Assembly (NCBI GenBank): GCA_023445955.1
Contig: JAEXJH010000392.1
Span: forward strand, 1-7,959
DNA from: Pseudomonadota bacterium
GTDB taxonomy: Bacteria > Pseudomonadota > Alphaproteobacteria > Caulobacterales > Caulobacteraceae
Reading direction: 5' to 3'
Length of the DNA: 7,959 nt
The translations under genes and the position numbers were made by a program. Below the pieces are notes generated by a model. That model did not search any database, had not been told where the DNA came from, and worked only from the letters and a program-made list of their open reading frames with translations. The number at the start of each line of letters is the position of its first letter. The stretch's first letter is position 1. Positions 6,329 to 7,959 of the stretch are shown here, piece after piece.

Positions 6329-6447
6329 GACGGGATCCCTCCGGGACCCTCTCGCCGCACCACGCGCCACCATCGGTCCCCGAACGTCGTTCTACGGCTG
6401 CGACGCTCGGGACCGACATCCCCCGATCAGGGGGTAGCCAGGAAGAC
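6329..6447 (-). promoter_or_regulatory. Structured leader of the RsaA-like gene with three inverted repeats
   Basis: The 119 bases between the DUF1993 stop and the RsaA-like start hold three stem-loops, read on the minus strand. The first is CCCCC-TGATC-GGGGG (6434-6420), possibly the 3' end of the DUF1993 transcript, though without a T-run. The second pairs 6415-6401 with 6389-6374 around an 11-base loop: about 15 pairs with one bulge and one G-U. The third pairs GGGTCCC (6349-6343) with GGGATCC (6339-6333) around loop GGA, with one G-U. The Shine-Dalgarno GGAGGG (6342-6337) forms the loop and start of the 3' arm of this third hairpin, 8 bases before the ATG. This suggests translational control. 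No convincing -35/-10 pair was found. Confidence 0.55.
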
Positions 6448-6966
6448 TCAACCTCCGGGGAGGGTGCCGGGGCGGATATAGGCGAACATGTGCGGCACCC
6501 AGTCGGGCTTGCCCAACGGCACGCCCTGGCTGCGCAGGATCGCGTAGGCGGCCATCAGGTGGAAATAGAGCTGGGGCAGGCTCCAGTCGCGGACGAACTG
6601 CTCGCCGGTCAGGTCGAAGACGATGCCGTTGGGCATCTTCAGCTCGATCGTCTTCTCGGCCGCGCCGGCGAAGGCGTCCGGCTGGACGGCCTCGATCCGG
6701 GCCACGGCGTCGGCCAGCTGGGCGCGCAGGCCGGCGAAGTCGGCGGCGTCCTCGGCCGGGGCGAACGAGTCCGCGCCCGTCAGATGGCGCAGCAGGTCGC
6801 TGGCCTGGTTGCAGACGAAGCGGATCTGGGTCGCCAGCGGGAACATGTCGGGGGCCAGGCGAGCAGTGAGGAGCTCGCCGCCGTGGGCTTCGGCCTTGGT
6901 CAGCTGGGCGCTGAGGCCCTTGAGCATCTGGGCGTAGGTCGGGATGGCGATCGCGTGCAGGTCCAT
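6448..6966 (-). CDS. DUF1993 family protein
   Basis: This 172-residue protein of unknown biochemical function matches the DUF1993 family, which is thought to adopt a DinB-like helical bundle. Family landmarks are the start IAIPTYAQMLKGLSAQLTKA (7-26), LAPDMFPLATQIRFVCNQAS (37-56), and the C-terminal run LPQLYFHLMAAYAILRSQGV (130-149) followed by LGKPDW. The histidine in LYFHL (H136) lies in the most conserved helix. No signal peptide or membrane segment is seen, so it is probably cytoplasmic. The ATG at 6966 is chosen because GGAGGAG lies four bases upstream and homology begins there; the frame is open further upstream but overlaps hutC. It starts 43 bp after the hutC stop on the same strand and may be co-transcribed with hutF-hutC. 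That alone does not show a role in histidine use. Confidence 0.9.
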   Translation of the reverse strand: MDLHAIAIPTYAQMLKGLSAQLTKAEAHGGELLTARLAPDMFPLATQIRFVCNQASDLLRHLTGADSFAPAEDAADFAGLRAQLADAVARIEAVQPDAFAGAAEKTIELKMPNGIVFDLTGEQFVRDWSLPQLYFHLMAAYAILRSQGVPLGKPDWVPHMFAYIRPGTLPGG

Positions 6967-7009
6967 GGGGCTCCTCCGGGTTTGGACGGGAGGTAAGCCG
7001 GACTCGGCG

Positions 7010-7711
7010 TCAGGCGCCAGGGCCGAACCGCGCGACAAGGTCATAGGCCTCGCCGGGGAAGACCTGGCGGACGCGGGTGACGTGCTGGCCTTCGCGCCAG
7101 GTGCGGCGCTCGACGACCAGGCAGGCGGTTCCTTCGTCGAGAGCCAGCAGGCGGGCGTCATCTGCGTCGGCGTTGATGGCGCTGATCCGGCTCTCGGCCT
7201 CGGTCCAGGCGACGTGCTCCAGCAGCCAGGCGCCGGGCGGGACGTGGGCGAAATCGGCCGCCTCCATCTCGGGCGCGGCCTTCAGCGAGACCAGGCGGCG
7301 CTCCAAGGCGAAGGGCCGACCGCCGGCGTCGTGGACGCCATCCAGGTCCAGCAGCTTGCCGCCGGCCGCCAGTTCGATCTCGTCCTCGCCGTCGGCGTCC
7401 CGCACCTCCCTCGACAGCAGGCGGAACGCGTAGGCCTCGCCGCGCGCGACGATCTCGGACTGGATGTCGGGGATGTTCAGCACCGGCGCGTGGACGCGGG
7501 GCCGGGCGACGAACGAGCCGGCGCGCTTGCGGCGCACGATCAGACCGGCCTCGACCAGGGCGGTCATGGCCTTGTTCACGGTCATGCGCGAGCAGCCGTA
7601 GGTCGCCATCAGCTCGGCCTCGGTCGGGGCGCGGTGGCCAGGAGCCCACTCGCCCGAGCGGATGCGGGCCTCGATGTCCGAGCGGATGCGCTGGTGCAGC
7701 GGTCCGGTCAC
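7010..7711 (-). CDS. hutC: Histidine utilization repressor HutC (GntR family)
   Basis: This 233-residue protein has a GntR winged helix-turn-helix at the N-terminus (about 4-70: LHQRIRSDIEARI, APTEAELMATYGCSRMTVNK, AGSFVA). A UTRA ligand-binding domain follows (about 90-227), with the HutC-type stretch AESRISAINADADDARLLAL (172-191) and CLVVERRTW. HutC represses histidine-degradation genes and is released by urocanate, the first pathway intermediate. The assignment is supported by the adjacent hutF. The start is a GTG at 7711 within GTGA, overlapping the hutF stop by 4 bases, so translation is probably coupled to hutF and the repressor is made with the pathway, giving negative autoregulation. 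The operator itself was not found and probably lies upstream, outside the window. Length is slightly below the usual 235-250. Confidence 0.93.
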   Translation of the reverse strand: MTGPLHQRIRSDIEARIRSGEWAPGHRAPTEAELMATYGCSRMTVNKAMTALVEAGLIVRRKRAGSFVARPRVHAPVLNIPDIQSEIVARGEAYAFRLLSREVRDADGEDEIELAAGGKLLDLDGVHDAGGRPFALERRLVSLKAAPEMEAADFAHVPPGAWLLEHVAWTEAESRISAINADADDARLLALDEGTACLVVERRTWREGQHVTRVRQVFPGEAYDLVARFGPGA

Positions 7712-7959
7712 GCCAGCAGGGCCTTCAGGGTCTGGACGTAGCGGGCCTGGATGGCTTCACGGGCGTGGTGACGGCCGCCGGAGACCAGCTGCTGGCCATG
7801 GCGCCAGACGGTGTCGACGCCGCCGCCGGCGAAGACCAGGCTGTCGATCAGCGTGTCACCCGCGCGGCCAACCAGGTTCGGATGGCTCGCATCGAGGGTG
7901 ATGAAGTCGGCCGGCGCGCCCCGGCGCAAGCCGCCGCGGCCGACACCCAGGGCCTGGGC
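7708..7959 (-). CDS. hutF: Formimidoylglutamate deiminase HutF, C-terminal part only
   Basis: Only the last 83 codons are in the window; the gene continues past the right edge. The visible part has the end of an amidohydrolase-superfamily enzyme: GRGGLRRGAPADFITLDASH (about 7-26 of the visible part), then NLVGRAGDTLIDSLVFAG, VDTVWRHGQQLVSGGRH and an arginine-rich last helix. This is the composite beta-domain closure seen in HutF and related deaminases. HutF converts N-formimino-L-glutamate to N-formyl-L-glutamate and ammonia in the five-step histidine pathway, in which HutG then removes formate. The identification as HutF rather than another amidohydrolase rests on the HutC neighbour and the C-terminal pattern; the metal-ligand histidines lie outside the window. 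The stop overlaps the hutC GTG start. This fragment is cut by the window edge and is not a pseudogene. Confidence 0.88.
   Translation of the reverse strand, partial: AQALGVGRGGLRRGAPADFITLDASHPNLVGRAGDTLIDSLVFAGGGVDTVWRHGQQLVSGGRHHAREAIQARYVQTLKALLA

Noticed and set aside
6329..6373. Fifteen-residue N-terminal extension of the RsaA-like protein
   Set aside because: The extension is Arg/Gly-rich and encoded by the leader hairpins, and the ATG at 6328 has a strong Shine-Dalgarno sequence at ideal spacing.
4841..6481. Long plus-strand open frame over the GFA and RsaA-like genes
   Set aside because: It is a shadow of high-GC codon use: it crosses the GFA stop in another frame and then runs antisense to the RsaA-like gene, with no recognisable domain.
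6967..7161. Upstream extension of the DUF1993 protein overlapping hutC
   Set aside because: It lies antiparallel in meaning to nothing conserved, is an out-of-frame reading of hutC, and the ATG at 6966 has a clear GGAGGAG ribosome site.

Overview
The window looks like chromosomal DNA of a Caulobacter-type alphaproteobacterium. This rests on the high G+C (about two thirds by eye), the dense packing of genes, a protein resembling the N-terminal domain of the Caulobacter S-layer protein RsaA, and the CopA/CopB and Hut proteins being of the kind found in that group. No transposase, integrase, phage gene or CRISPR array was seen, and base composition is even across the window. The genus is an inference.

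Layout. Positions 51-1640 (minus) encode an AMP-forming fatty-acyl-CoA ligase. Positions 1733-4116 (minus) hold a two-gene copper-resistance operon: copA, a Tat-exported multicopper oxidase, and copB, whose start overlaps the copA stop by 4 bases. Reading away from copA across only 48 bp is ybaK (plus, 4165-4641), a Cys-tRNA(Pro) deacylase. A recognisable promoter follows, then a tRNA with anticodon CAT (4692-4768), then a small GFA-domain zinc protein (plus, 4809-5222). The rest is on the minus strand. Read in transcription order it is: the 3' end of hutF (running in from the right edge), hutC, a DUF1993 protein, and a 365-residue RsaA-N-domain-like protein whose end converges on the GFA gene with 8 bp between stop codons.

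How the genes work together. CopA and CopB form a periplasm/outer-membrane copper-handling pair. HutF and HutC belong to histidine catabolism: HutF deiminates formiminoglutamate and HutC is the GntR-type repressor, joined to hutF by a GTGA stop/start overlap. The acyl-CoA ligase, ybaK, tRNA and GFA gene are standalone housekeeping or accessory-metabolism genes with no clear tie to their neighbours.

The least ordinary part is 5231-6447. The RsaA-like protein keeps the S-layer anchoring-type domain but has no calcium-binding repeats, and carries an extra N-terminal region joined by a glycine/serine linker. Its 119-base leader has three inverted repeats. The last one contains the Shine-Dalgarno sequence, and the middle one has an arm that could pair alternatively with it. 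This is the best candidate in the window for something not yet described, but the regulatory and surface roles are inferences. There is no gene-free stretch longer than 300 bases.
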